Below, piece after piece: positions 53,938 to 62,208 of a DNA stretch of 64,000 nt. The stretch's first letter is position 1; each line of letters starts with the position of its first letter. The notes under the pieces were generated by a model. It did not search any database, was not told the origin of the DNA, and saw nothing but the letters and a program-made list of their open reading frames with translations. The DNA comes from Labilibaculum sp. (GTDB taxonomy: Bacteria > Bacteroidota > Bacteroidia > Bacteroidales > Marinifilaceae), in the NCBI GenBank assembly GCA_016342745.1, contig JAEINT010000007.1, positions 124,001 through 188,000 on the forward strand, written 5' to 3'. Both the position numbers and the translations under genes were made by a program.

Positions 53938-55146
53938 TTAAGTGGTCATATTATTGATTAGATCGTTTAAAATTGGTGTGAAATTCGAAGGAGTAGTCTT
54001 GTATAATTGTACTTTGTTGCAATTGTTGAACTTCATAAAAGATTGTAACTCTTTGACTAATGAATAAGCAAAATCTTCAGTTTTAGTCAGTTTGTCTTCT
54101 AGGGCAATATGATTTATATGTAAGATGTTATTTTTTCTTTCTGCTTTACAATCCATACGGGCAACAAATTTGCCATTCCACAATATAGGTAAAGAGAAAT
54201 ATCCGTATTGGCGTTTCGCTTCAGGAACATAACACTCAATTTGATAATCAAAATTAAAAAGAGTTTTTAATCGCTTTCGCTGAATTACCAAATTATCGAA
54301 TGGGGAAAGTATTTTAAGCTTGTTGCGAGCCAGTGGTTTGTTTAGCAACTCTAAGGAATTGGCTAAAGTGTAATAGTCAAGTTCATTAAGTTTTACTTGA
54401 GTTAGTTCTCCTGAAGCATGCATTTCTTGAAGCATGCGCTGTACAGGTATTTTTGTGTTTTTTAGTAAATAAGCAATTTCGCTTGCTTGTCCTAGTCCGT
54501 TTGCTTCCAGATATCGGGTAATCATAAACCGAAAATATTCTTTTTCGCTAGGCATGCTGTCATTAATGTTTTCGGGCAATACACGTTCTGTAAGTTCATA
54601 AACCTTGTGGAAATTTAATCGGGAACCAATCATTACATCGCCTTGCATAAATAAGTTTTCCAAGGCCTGCTTAGCTGGTTTTGTTGTCCATTCTCCTTTC
54701 TTTTTGCCCGTGTGTTCAAAGTCCTTAGCCATTAAAGGGCCTTCGTCGGCAATTCGTTTTAAAACAGAATTCATTAGTTTTTTATCACGTTTAAACCAGT
54801 GTTTTGCGTCACCATTTGCAATGGCTCGTTTGCGTGGCAAGCTAAAACGGTAATCGCGCATAGGTAAGTAAGCTGCAGCATGCGACCAATATTCAAATAC
54901 CTTTTTATCGGCAACCAATTGATCCAGATGAGTGTTTTGATATAGAGGGTTACGATTCCAAAGGGTATGATGATGAGCTCGCTCAATAGCAGAAATGGTA
55001 TCAATTTGTATGTAACCAAGATGCTCAATTGCCGATAGGCTTGCTGATAGAGCAGTACCTGATGCTTTTGCAGGAGGTATTTTTTGCGATAGCAGGACTA
55101 ATTTGCGAGCTTGTTGGATGGAGAGTGATTCTGTTATTTTTGCCAT
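53938..55146 (-). CDS. AlkX/YcaQ-type winged-helix DNA glycosylase
   Basis: A 402-residue protein of the HTH_42/DUF1006 family, start MAKITESLSIQQARKLVLLSQ. These enzymes unhook DNA interstrand crosslinks or alkylated bases. The catalytic motif in IQIDTISAIERAHHHTLWNR reads Q-I-D, the AlkX (YcaQ-like) form, not Q-x-Q as in AlkZ. FEYWSHAAAYLPMRDY is also typical. It may protect against nitrogen-mustard-like damage. Monocistronic. Confidence 0.9.
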   Translation of the reverse strand: MAKITESLSIQQARKLVLLSQKIPPAKASGTALSASLSAIEHLGYIQIDTISAIERAHHHTLWNRNPLYQNTHLDQLVADKKVFEYWSHAAAYLPMRDYRFSLPRKRAIANGDAKHWFKRDKKLMNSVLKRIADEGPLMAKDFEHTGKKKGEWTTKPAKQALENLFMQGDVMIGSRLNFHKVYELTERVLPENINDSMPSEKEYFRFMITRYLEANGLGQASEIAYLLKNTKIPVQRMLQEMHASGELTQVKLNELDYYTLANSLELLNKPLARNKLKILSPFDNLVIQRKRLKTLFNFDYQIECYVPEAKRQYGYFSLPILWNGKFVARMDCKAERKNNILHINHIALEDKLTKTEDFAYSLVKELQSFMKFNNCNKVQLYKTTPSNFTPILNDLINNMTT

Positions 55147-55228
55147 GTTTCTACCTTATTATTTCTTTGTAGTGTAAGATATAAAATGAAACTTATTCAG
55201 ACCTATTTCTAGAATCTATTAGTGAAAA

Positions 55229-55263
55229 ATAAAGCCAAATTCCTTTAGGGAAGTTGGCTTTTA
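55229..55263 (-). terminator. Terminator after prsW-like gene
   Basis: AAAGCCAA / TTGGCTTT plus TTCC/GGAA with one mismatch and a TTTAG loop; T-run on the minus strand. Confidence 0.8.
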
Positions 55264-55287
55264 TCAATCTTGTTTTGATGATATAAC

Positions 55288-55962
55288 TTATCGATACCTA
55301 AAAATGGATTTGCTTTTTAATTCATTCATATTACCATTTGTTTTGTACATCAGGTAAATTAAAAATGGGAAAAAGAAAAGTAATACCCATTGAATATTTA
55401 CCATTAATATAAAATCGTAAACCCCGTGAAAGAAGAAAGGAACAAGGAATGCCAAGACAAATAATCCTTTCTTTTTCTGATTGGAAAACTTTGCTAATCC
55501 TAAGTAATAGCCCATCATGATCCCAAACATGGCATGTGCAGGAACCGCAGTAAAAGCTCTTGAAATACCTGTGCTCATTCCGTTAGAAAATACATACAGG
55601 ATGTTTTCGACCAAGGCAAATCCAAGGGAAACAAAAACCGCATAAACAATCCCATCGAATCGTTCGTTAAAGTTTGGGTTTTTCCAAACCAATAAATAAA
55701 CTGCTAGCAATTTAAAGGCTTCTTCGCAAAGTCCGGCCACTAAAAAAGCATCGCCAAATGCATAACCAATTTGCCCTCTAAGAAAAAGAGGGTAGAAGGA
55801 GGAAACTGCTTGTTCGGCAAAAATAACAGGAATGGTAATAATCATACCTGCCAATAGCCCTTTTATTAAAAGTCGAATGGGTTCTTTTTCGTATTTGTCT
55901 CGGTAATAAACGTAAAACAAAATAATAGCTATAGGTGCGACAGAAATTAGGAGTAGGTTCAT
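55288..55962 (-). CDS. PrsW-family intramembrane protease-like protein
   Basis: A 224-residue membrane protein with about seven helices, starting at ATG 55962 (MNLLLISVAPIAIILFYVYY); the frame opens at TTG 56010. It has the metal-ligand motif GLCEEAFKLLAVY (EExxK), FVSLGFALVENILYVFSNG and the His motif AVPAHAMFGIMMGYYLG, all features of PrsW metalloproteases. Bacterial PrsW cleaves anti-sigma factors, but no anti-sigma gene is near. Confidence 0.9.
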   Translation of the reverse strand: MNLLLISVAPIAIILFYVYYRDKYEKEPIRLLIKGLLAGMIITIPVIFAEQAVSSFYPLFLRGQIGYAFGDAFLVAGLCEEAFKLLAVYLLVWKNPNFNERFDGIVYAVFVSLGFALVENILYVFSNGMSTGISRAFTAVPAHAMFGIMMGYYLGLAKFSNQKKKGLFVLAFLVPFFFHGVYDFILMVNIQWVLLFFFPFLIYLMYKTNGNMNELKSKSIFRYR

Positions 55963-56062
55963 AGGTGTAATGGATATTTTTATGATGTTTACGAATTTAG
56001 AAAAAGCCAATTGGTAAACAAAGTAGAATTAGTGTAAATAGGATTTTCTGATCTACATTTAA

Positions 56063-56100
56063 TGAAAAAAGCCAAACTCCAAGAAGGAGTTCGGCTTTTA
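56063..56100 (-). terminator. Terminator after DUF4395 gene
   Basis: AAAAGCCAAACTCC / GGAGTTCGGCTTTT with an AAGA loop and one mismatch; T-run on the minus strand. Confidence 0.8.
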
Positions 56101-56130
56101 ATTATTGTGGTAGTGGTTATATATTATTAT

Positions 56131-56664
56131 TTATACTTCGCACGAGTTCCCCATGCAGTTTGGTTTCACTTCTGGTTGCTTTACGAGCTTTAAGCGAATG
56201 GCTAAGAAATAAATTTGACAGCCTATGCAAATACCAAATGCCGTTTCGATGAACATTAGTAGCATACAAATTAAGCAAAGCATACATACTGGTTCGAATA
56301 AAGTAGCATCAGCTTGCAAAGGAATGGATAAGAAAAATACAATTGCTGCAAGTGTTAAACCTAAGCTCCAGGCGAATCTTTTCTGCACGGCACCAATGTA
56401 TATCGGCTCTTGTTTAAGCACTATAAGGCGAGCTATCACATTTGCTGGTGCGTATTTAGGATTGATAAAAACACTAATGGCAAAGTTGATCAAGATAAAC
56501 CCAGAAACGTAGGGAATAGGAGCGTACTTCTTAAAAAATACTGCTGCTATTAAGGTAACCAAAATGGTGAAGAACAAAAGGCCTGCTGTTGCACGAACTT
56601 CTCTTTCATTTAGAACCTTATAGCTAATTCCATCAACATATTCTCCAAAACTAAATACTGACAT
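56131..56664 (-). CDS. DUF4395 membrane protein
   Basis: A 177-residue protein with about four membrane helices. DUF4395 marks: LNEREVRATAGLLFFTILVT, NPKYAPANVIARLIV and AVQKRFAWSLGLTLAAIVF. A Cys-rich stretch (VCMLCLICMLL, FGICIGCQIYF) lies in the last helices and the tail ends NCMGNSCEV. Function unknown; some homologues occur with thiosulfate or sulfur carrier proteins. No such partner here. Confidence 0.85.
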   Translation of the reverse strand: MSVFSFGEYVDGISYKVLNEREVRATAGLLFFTILVTLIAAVFFKKYAPIPYVSGFILINFAISVFINPKYAPANVIARLIVLKQEPIYIGAVQKRFAWSLGLTLAAIVFFLSIPLQADATLFEPVCMLCLICMLLMFIETAFGICIGCQIYFLAIRLKLVKQPEVKPNCMGNSCEV

Positions 56665-56792
56665 TTCTTTGTGTTTAATTAAAAATCGAAGCGCAAAGTA
56701 ATAAAAATACCTGCAGGTATTAAATTTTAATCGTTAAGTAAATGTTAAAGTAGGAAAGGTAGGGGGAATGAGAATTCAACTATTAAATGGAA

Positions 56793-57899
56793 TCATTTAT
56801 TAAATATCGATTTCCAAGTTTCAAATGCTGGTCTTTCTTTGCCATTTTCATCCAATAGTCCAGTATCCTTCCATAGCTTTCCCAAATCTTTTACATCTTC
56901 GGGGAAAGTATCCCAGAGTTCGTCATAATCGCGATGAGCCCACCAAATAATGAATTCATAGTTTTCAATGTAGGCATTCCAAGCTAAGGTTTCCAGATAT
57001 TCTTTTTGCTGGCATTCATCACTTGCAATGAAAATATCGTATCCTGCAACTTCTAAATTTTCAGCTAAATGTGCCGTTTCTACAAAGGCAATTGGTTTAT
57101 CGGTTTGTGCATGTAGAAAGTCAAATGCTTTTTGAAAATCCGTAGCATTGTGTAAATCTTTAAAGTATGGGTAAAAACTAATGGCTACAAAATCCATATG
57201 CTTTGCGTAATCGCTTATCTCTTGAATGTTCGTATTTAGTTCTGCTTTATACCAGTTGTGCAAGGTTATTGACTCACTAGTTCTTAAGTTAGGATACGCG
57301 GCTTTTATTCGTGGCCTGATTTTACTCATCAGTAATTTGTATTGTTCCCATTTTTCGGTAGAATGCAAGAGTAGTTCGTTCGCTTCAATCACCATTACCA
57401 AATAATCAGGATTAAACTTGCCAATTAAATATTCCAGATGATCGAAATAGGCATCTTCTATGTGCTGATTGTCTAGAGAATTGTAGTTTGGAATTGTGCC
57501 ATCAAAATCCTCTAGTAAATCGTTACGATTGTTATTTAGCAGGCTAACTGCAAGCAGAAAATCATGATTGGCGATTTTTTTGGAGAGCTTGTGCTGAATT
57601 ATATTTGTGAATTCTTCTGGTAATTCGGATTTGTTGATCCAGGCCTTCCAAGGAATTTTATAGTCGAATTGCTCCGAATAAATATCAGCATTCTCTGTTA
57701 TAAATTGATAGGTGTCATTAATAGCTGAAATATCTGGAGCGTAGTTCCAGCTGGTAAAGCCCATTTTAAAATCGCGAGTATCAATTTGCTCCAACAGATC
57801 ATCAGAACCACATACATTGGTATTTTTATCTTCACTTTTACTGCAAGCAAAAAACAGAAAGAGAGAACTCGCTATGGCAACGCTTTTTACTATATTCAT
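56793..57899 (-). CDS. Lipoprotein with glycosidase-like TIM barrel (clan GH-A type)
   Basis: A 368-residue lipoprotein: lipobox FFACSKSE with the Cys at about residue 19. The body has alternating strands and helices like a TIM barrel. Glu residues sit where clan GH-A enzymes have theirs: YLVMVIEANELLLH (strand 4) and PIAFVETAHLAE (strand 7), with MDFVAISFYPYF between. Other aromatic residues near the barrel end (FIIWWAHRDYD) may bind sugar. Galactanase-like (GH53) is one option. No PUL partners here, so the substrate is open. Confidence 0.7.
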   Translation of the reverse strand: MNIVKSVAIASSLFLFFACSKSEDKNTNVCGSDDLLEQIDTRDFKMGFTSWNYAPDISAINDTYQFITENADIYSEQFDYKIPWKAWINKSELPEEFTNIIQHKLSKKIANHDFLLAVSLLNNNRNDLLEDFDGTIPNYNSLDNQHIEDAYFDHLEYLIGKFNPDYLVMVIEANELLLHSTEKWEQYKLLMSKIRPRIKAAYPNLRTSESITLHNWYKAELNTNIQEISDYAKHMDFVAISFYPYFKDLHNATDFQKAFDFLHAQTDKPIAFVETAHLAENLEVAGYDIFIASDECQQKEYLETLAWNAYIENYEFIIWWAHRDYDELWDTFPEDVKDLGKLWKDTGLLDENGKERPAFETWKSIFNK

Positions 57900-57984
57900 T
57901 TTGTTCTGATAATTGTTAATGATTTGTTCCTGTTAAAAGTAGTAAAAGATGCCTTCAATATTTGTACCATTAATAATCTTCAAT

Positions 57985-58020
57985 AAAAAAGCCGACTCCT
58001 AAAAAGAAGTCGGCTTTTAA
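57985..58020 (-). terminator. Terminator of pheT
   Basis: AAAAGCCGACT / AGTCGGCTTTT stem with a short loop, 18 bases past the pheT stop on the minus strand. Confidence 0.83.
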
Positions 58021-58037
58021 ATAATATTTGAGTACAA

Positions 58038-60488
58038 TTAACGAAGCTCAGCTCCTAATTGTTTCTGGTAGCTTTTAATTAGCTTTTGCATGATCTTGTC
58101 AATCTGCTTGTCATTAAGTGTTTTTTCAGTGTCCTGAATAATGAAACTTACTGCGTACGATTTTTTATCGGCACCCAATTTTTCACCTTCGTAAACATCG
58201 AACAGAGAAACTGATTTTAACAAGTTCTTTTCACAGTTGAAAGCGATGGTTTTAATTTCTGCAAAGCTAGTTGCTTTGTCGATTAGTAAAGCCAAATCAC
58301 GCTTAACAGCAGGATATTTAGGAATAGGAGTATAGGCAACTTTGTTCTTGGTAGCTTCAGCAATTAAAGTTTCCCAATCGAAATCGGCATAAAAAACAGG
58401 AACATCAATGTCCATTGCTTTTAATATTTTACCGCTTACCATTCCAACTTCTACCAATACCTTTTTCTTAACGCCATAGCTTAAGCCTTCGGTAAATTGA
58501 TCGTTTTCAGTTTCTTTAACTCTTAGTTTATCAATCGAGAAACCTAAACGTTTTAATACATTCTCAGCGAAAGCTTTCATGTGGAAGAAGTTCGTTGGTT
58601 CTTCTTTCAAATTCCAGTTTGCTGATGTTTTGTTTCCACACATGAAAACGCCCAAATGTTCTTTTTCGAAATAGTTGTCAACTGGGTTTTCGTTTTCAGG
58701 ATTCACAAAGTGTTGGTACGATTTACCAAACTCATAGAATTTTAAATCCGCATTTCTGCGGTTGATATTGTAAGCAATACATTCTAATCCACCAAAAAGC
58801 AGACTCTGACGCATTGCATTTAAATCGGAACTAAGTGGGTTGAAAATACGAACGGTCTCTTCTAATTTTAAGCTTTCCAATCCTTCGTAATAGGAAGCTT
58901 TGGTTAGCGAGTTGTTCATGATTTCGTTAAAACCACCATAAGAAAGTAAATCCGCAATGGTATTTCTCAATTTGTGCTCATCTGGTTTTGGCGCATAACT
59001 TAAAGATGCGTTTACTTTTCCAGGAACTTCAACATTGTTGAAACCATAAATACGCAATACTTCTTCTACGATATCTGCCTCACGTTTCACATCAACACGG
59101 TAAGGAGGAACCAAAAGATTCAGTGTATCACCATCTTCTTTTTCAATGCCAATTTCTAGAGCAGTTAAAATGTTTTTGATGGTTTCTTTTCCAATTTTCT
59201 TACCAATTAAACGTTCGATACGATCTACGCTTACCTCAACTTTAAAATCAGCAACAGGATTTGGATAAAGATCAATAACTTCTGATGAAATGGTACCGCC
59301 AGCAATTTCTTTGATTAAAAGAGCTGCACGTTTCATTGCATAAACTGTAATGTTAGGATCGGTTCCACGTTCGAAACGGAAAGATGCATCGGTATTTAGG
59401 CCATGACGGCGAGCTGTTTTACGAACAGATACTGCATCGAAATAAGCACTTTCTAAGAAAATAGAAGTTGTTGATTCGCTAACACCTGATTCCAATCCGC
59501 CAAATACACCAGCGATACACATTGGTGCTTCCGAGTTGCAAATCATTAAATCTTTTTCGTTCAACTCTCTTTTTGTTTCATCAAGAGTAGTGAATTGCGT
59601 TCCGCCAGCAAGTGTTTTTACAATCACTTTGTTGCCAGTTACTTTTGCGTAATCGAAAGCGTGTAATGGCTGACCTGTTTCAAACAATACGTAGTTTGTG
59701 ATATCTACAACATTGTTGATTGGGCTTAATCCAATTGCTTTCAAACGGTTTTGCAACCATTCTGGAGATTCTGCAACCGTTATTCCGTTGATACAAACAC
59801 CTGAGTAACGATGACAAGCTTCTTGATCCTCAACAACAACTTCGATAGGTGTTTCGTTGTTTTCAACCTTAAAAGCATCAACCGATGGTATTTTGTATTC
59901 TATATTTTTTTCTTGCTTTAAATAAGCAGCTAAATCTCTTGCAACACCAATGTGAGAAGCTCCATCAATACGGTTAGGAGTTAAGTCAATTTCAATGGCG
60001 ATATCATCTTCTACATTAAAGTAAACTTTTGCAGGAGTTCCTACAACAGCATCTTCAGGAAGAACCATAATTCCATCGTGACCAGCACCAACACCAATTT
60101 CGTCTTCGGCACAAATCATACCCAAAGAAACTTCGCCTCTAATCTTCGATTTTTTAATTACAAAGCTATCGTCGCCATCGTACAAAACAGTTCCAACAGT
60201 TGCTACTACTACTTTTTGTCCTGCAGCAACATTAGGTGCACCACAAACAATTGGTAACAATTCTTCACCATTCACATCAACAGTAGTCATACTCAAATGA
60301 TCAGAGTTAGGATGAGCAACACAAGTTTTAACCTCACCAATAACTAGACCTTCTAAGCCACCTTTTATAGATTGAATTGTTTCGATTCCTCCAACTTCTA
60401 ATCCTGTTTGAGTTAGAATGTGATCCATTTCAGCAGACGAAAGATCAATGTCAATGTAATCTTTAAGCCATTTGTACGATACTTTCAT
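58038..60488 (-). CDS. pheT: Phenylalanine-tRNA ligase beta subunit
   Basis: Beta chain of the alpha2-beta2 enzyme that charges tRNA-Phe; 816 residues. Order: N-terminal part (MKVSYKWLKDYIDIDLSS), EMAP-type tRNA-binding domain (about 40-150), B3/B4 editing domain with RYSGVCINGITV and VVDITNYVLFETGQPLHAFD, B5 domain (about 400-475), catalytic-like core, and the FDX-ACB anticodon-binding domain at the C-terminus (YPAVKRDLALLIDKATSF). pheS is not adjacent, as is usual in Bacteroidota. Confidence 0.98.
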   Translation of the reverse strand: MKVSYKWLKDYIDIDLSSAEMDHILTQTGLEVGGIETIQSIKGGLEGLVIGEVKTCVAHPNSDHLSMTTVDVNGEELLPIVCGAPNVAAGQKVVVATVGTVLYDGDDSFVIKKSKIRGEVSLGMICAEDEIGVGAGHDGIMVLPEDAVVGTPAKVYFNVEDDIAIEIDLTPNRIDGASHIGVARDLAAYLKQEKNIEYKIPSVDAFKVENNETPIEVVVEDQEACHRYSGVCINGITVAESPEWLQNRLKAIGLSPINNVVDITNYVLFETGQPLHAFDYAKVTGNKVIVKTLAGGTQFTTLDETKRELNEKDLMICNSEAPMCIAGVFGGLESGVSESTTSIFLESAYFDAVSVRKTARRHGLNTDASFRFERGTDPNITVYAMKRAALLIKEIAGGTISSEVIDLYPNPVADFKVEVSVDRIERLIGKKIGKETIKNILTALEIGIEKEDGDTLNLLVPPYRVDVKREADIVEEVLRIYGFNNVEVPGKVNASLSYAPKPDEHKLRNTIADLLSYGGFNEIMNNSLTKASYYEGLESLKLEETVRIFNPLSSDLNAMRQSLLFGGLECIAYNINRRNADLKFYEFGKSYQHFVNPENENPVDNYFEKEHLGVFMCGNKTSANWNLKEEPTNFFHMKAFAENVLKRLGFSIDKLRVKETENDQFTEGLSYGVKKKVLVEVGMVSGKILKAMDIDVPVFYADFDWETLIAEATKNKVAYTPIPKYPAVKRDLALLIDKATSFAEIKTIAFNCEKNLLKSVSLFDVYEGEKLGADKKSYAVSFIIQDTEKTLNDKQIDKIMQKLIKSYQKQLGAELR

Positions 60489-60685
60489 TGTATGTATATT
60501 TTTTCAGATAGTTTTCAATTTCAAAAGAAGAATAAACAGCTTGAGCGCCATTTATCTTCAAGCTTACAAAAGTAGAAATTTTACCTCCAAGTACCAAGTA
60601 AGTAATGTGCTTAAAATACTTAAGTTTTTTAAGGTTCTTGCCTCAACCTATTGTTGAATGGTTTGGTGTTACGATTGCAAAGATA

Positions 60686-60727
60686 CACCCCTTTGTCTTG
60701 TGGACATCTCCCCTAAGAAGAGGAGAA
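60686..60727 (+). repeat. REP-like palindromic element, copy C
   Basis: A 42-base element starting CACCCCTTTGTCTTGTGG and ending with a purine-rich GAGGAGAAA. It is similar to the 12.3-kb elements, and forms an inverted pair with copy D; here the CACCC heads point outward. Confidence 0.65.
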
Positions 60728-60776
60728 AACCTTTAGTGAAGTTTTGTTCCAGATTATTGCAACGGATAATATTTAA

Positions 60777-60818
60777 TTCTTCCCCATTGTAGGGGAAGTG
60801 CCAACAGGCGAAGGGGTG
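60777..60818 (-). repeat. REP-like palindromic element, copy D
   Basis: Reads on the minus strand CACCCCTTCGCCTGTTGGC and onward. It has hairpins GCC-AACA-GGC and CTTCCCC/GGGGAAG (plus-strand reading) with an ATTGTA loop. It is very close to copy B in sequence and is the inverted partner of copy C. Confidence 0.7.
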
Positions 60819-60835
60819 CAAAAAGGATTTTTTTC

Positions 60836-60950
60836 TTCCTGTTTTCTCTGTGCCTCTGTGGTTCTTTTTAGTAGTGTCATCATGTAAATCATTATAAACC
60901 TTTCTACTCTTCGTGATATCCTTTGTCTAACTTCGAGGTTAATTTTTTTC
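60836..60950. repeat. Degenerate intergenic repeat (CTCTGTGCCTCTGTGG type)
   Basis: Contains CTCTGTGCCTCTGTGGTTC and a similar block ending TTCGAGGTTAATTTTTTTC. Its reverse translation gives TTEAQRKQEEK-type peptides that recur as false proteins in Bacteroidota genomes. This is from memory of the phylum, not a database search. No real gene is present. Confidence 0.5.
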
Positions 60951-61041
60951 TGCTTTATCATTGATTGTAATATTTATCATCTGCGGAAATTGATTATTGC
61001 CCCGAATTCGAATATATTTGTACAATTATCAAATCAGAAAT

Positions 61042-61818
61042 ATGAGCGAAAAAACTGAAAAACCAATTATACTTGTTACCAATGATGATGGTCTAAATGC
61101 AAAAGGAATAAAGGCTTTGGTTGCAATGGTAAAGGATTTTGGAAATATTTATGTTGTAGCACCAAACCGTGCGAATTCTGGTAAATCAAATTCCATTACT
61201 GTTGAGGTTCCGATTCGAATTAAAAAGGTAAGAGACGAAGAAAACCTTCATATATACTCTTGCAAAGGAACTCCTGTTGATTGTGTTAAGCTCGCTTTGA
61301 ATAAAATATTACCACGAACTCCAGATTTTGTAGTTTCAGGAATTAATCATGGTGCCAATACTTCTGTAAGTGTTCTGTATTCTGGAACCATGGGGGCAAC
61401 CATTGAGGGATGTTTGAATGGAATTCCTTCTATTGGCTTTTCATTAAATACTTTTGCAGCTGATGCTGATTTTACAGAATCTGTAAAGTATGGGCGTAAG
61501 ATTTTTACCAATTTAGTAGAGAATGGTTTGCCAACGAGTGTTTGTTTAAATGTGAATTTTCCTGATGGAGAAATTAAAGGAACACGTGTTTGCAGACAAG
61601 CTGATGGAAGATGGAAAGAGGAATTTGATCACAGGCAAGATCCTTTTGGAGGTGATTATTATTGGCTTACGGGATATTTTAAAAATGCCGAGCCAAATGC
61701 AGAGGAAACGGATGAGTGGGCAATCCAAAATGGATACACGTCGGTTGTTCCTACACAAATTGATATGACAGCTCACAGCCTATTATCTGATTTAAAAAAA
61801 TGGGATTATGAAGTCTAA
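61042..61818 (+). CDS. surE: 5'/3'-nucleotidase SurE
   Basis: Metal-dependent nucleoside-monophosphate phosphatase. The 258 residues start at ATG 61042 (MSEKTEKPIILVTND); the frame opens at TTG 60997 but that is less likely. The metal site is NDDGLNAKGI. The substrate loop is APNRANSGKSNSIT, and the family block SGINHGANTSVSVLYSGTM is intact. The next small membrane gene overlaps its end, and lpxB follows; surE and lpxB are often neighbours in this phylum. Confidence 0.97.
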   Translation: MSEKTEKPIILVTNDDGLNAKGIKALVAMVKDFGNIYVVAPNRANSGKSNSITVEVPIRIKKVRDEENLHIYSCKGTPVDCVKLALNKILPRTPDFVVSGINHGANTSVSVLYSGTMGATIEGCLNGIPSIGFSLNTFAADADFTESVKYGRKIFTNLVENGLPTSVCLNVNFPDGEIKGTRVCRQADGRWKEEFDHRQDPFGGDYYWLTGYFKNAEPNAEETDEWAIQNGYTSVVPTQIDMTAHSLLSDLKKWDYEV

Positions 61819-62107
61819 GATAAATCTTACCCCTGTAGGTACTGTAATCGGCATATTGGTTCCAATTTTATCTATTCTATTGGTTTATTTAATAAAATTC
61901 CAGGCTGAGATGAGCATGGAAACTTTTATTGATAGCTTATTTGTGCATCGAATTTATACAAAGGTATTGGCACTAGGAGTGTACTTCGGAAATATTGCTT
62001 TTTTCTTTCTGTTTATAAAAATGGATTGGTTAAAAGCAGCAAGAGGAGTATTATTAGCTACTATTCTTTATTCTTTAGCCATTATGTTGTTCCGCATTGG
62101 AATGTAA
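61808..62107 (+). CDS. Small membrane protein
   Basis: A 99-residue protein with three hydrophobic segments (about 10-28, 52-72 and 78-97), starting ATG 61808 inside the last 11 bases of surE. No known motif. The overlap with surE suggests coupled translation. Function unknown. Confidence 0.7.
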   Translation: MKSKINLTPVGTVIGILVPILSILLVYLIKFQAEMSMETFIDSLFVHRIYTKVLALGVYFGNIAFFFLFIKMDWLKAARGVLLATILYSLAIMLFRIGM

Positions 62108-62112
62108 TAAAG

Positions 62113-62201
62113 TAGATTATAGATATTAGGATTGAGATTCTAGAGAATTAATTGTTGCTCTTTTTGTATCTCATATCTCATATCTCACATCTTATATCTA
62201 A
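62113..62201. repeat. Inverted heptad repeat in front of lpxB
   Basis: Right arm: five 7-base units TATCTCA, TATCTCA, TATCTCA, CATCTTA, TATCTAA (62167-62201). Left arm: five matching units on the opposite strand (TAGATTA, TAGATAT, TAGGATT, GAGATTC, TAGAGAA; 62113-62147). A 19-base spacer separates the arms. The right arm ends 7 bases before the lpxB ATG. Confidence 0.65.
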
Positions 62202-62208
62202 TTAAAAA

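Noticed and set aside
60773-60961. Minus-strand frame of 62 codons
   Set aside because: Its C-terminal part is the REP-like copy D and the rest is the TTEAQR-type repeat; it is a false protein made by repeats.
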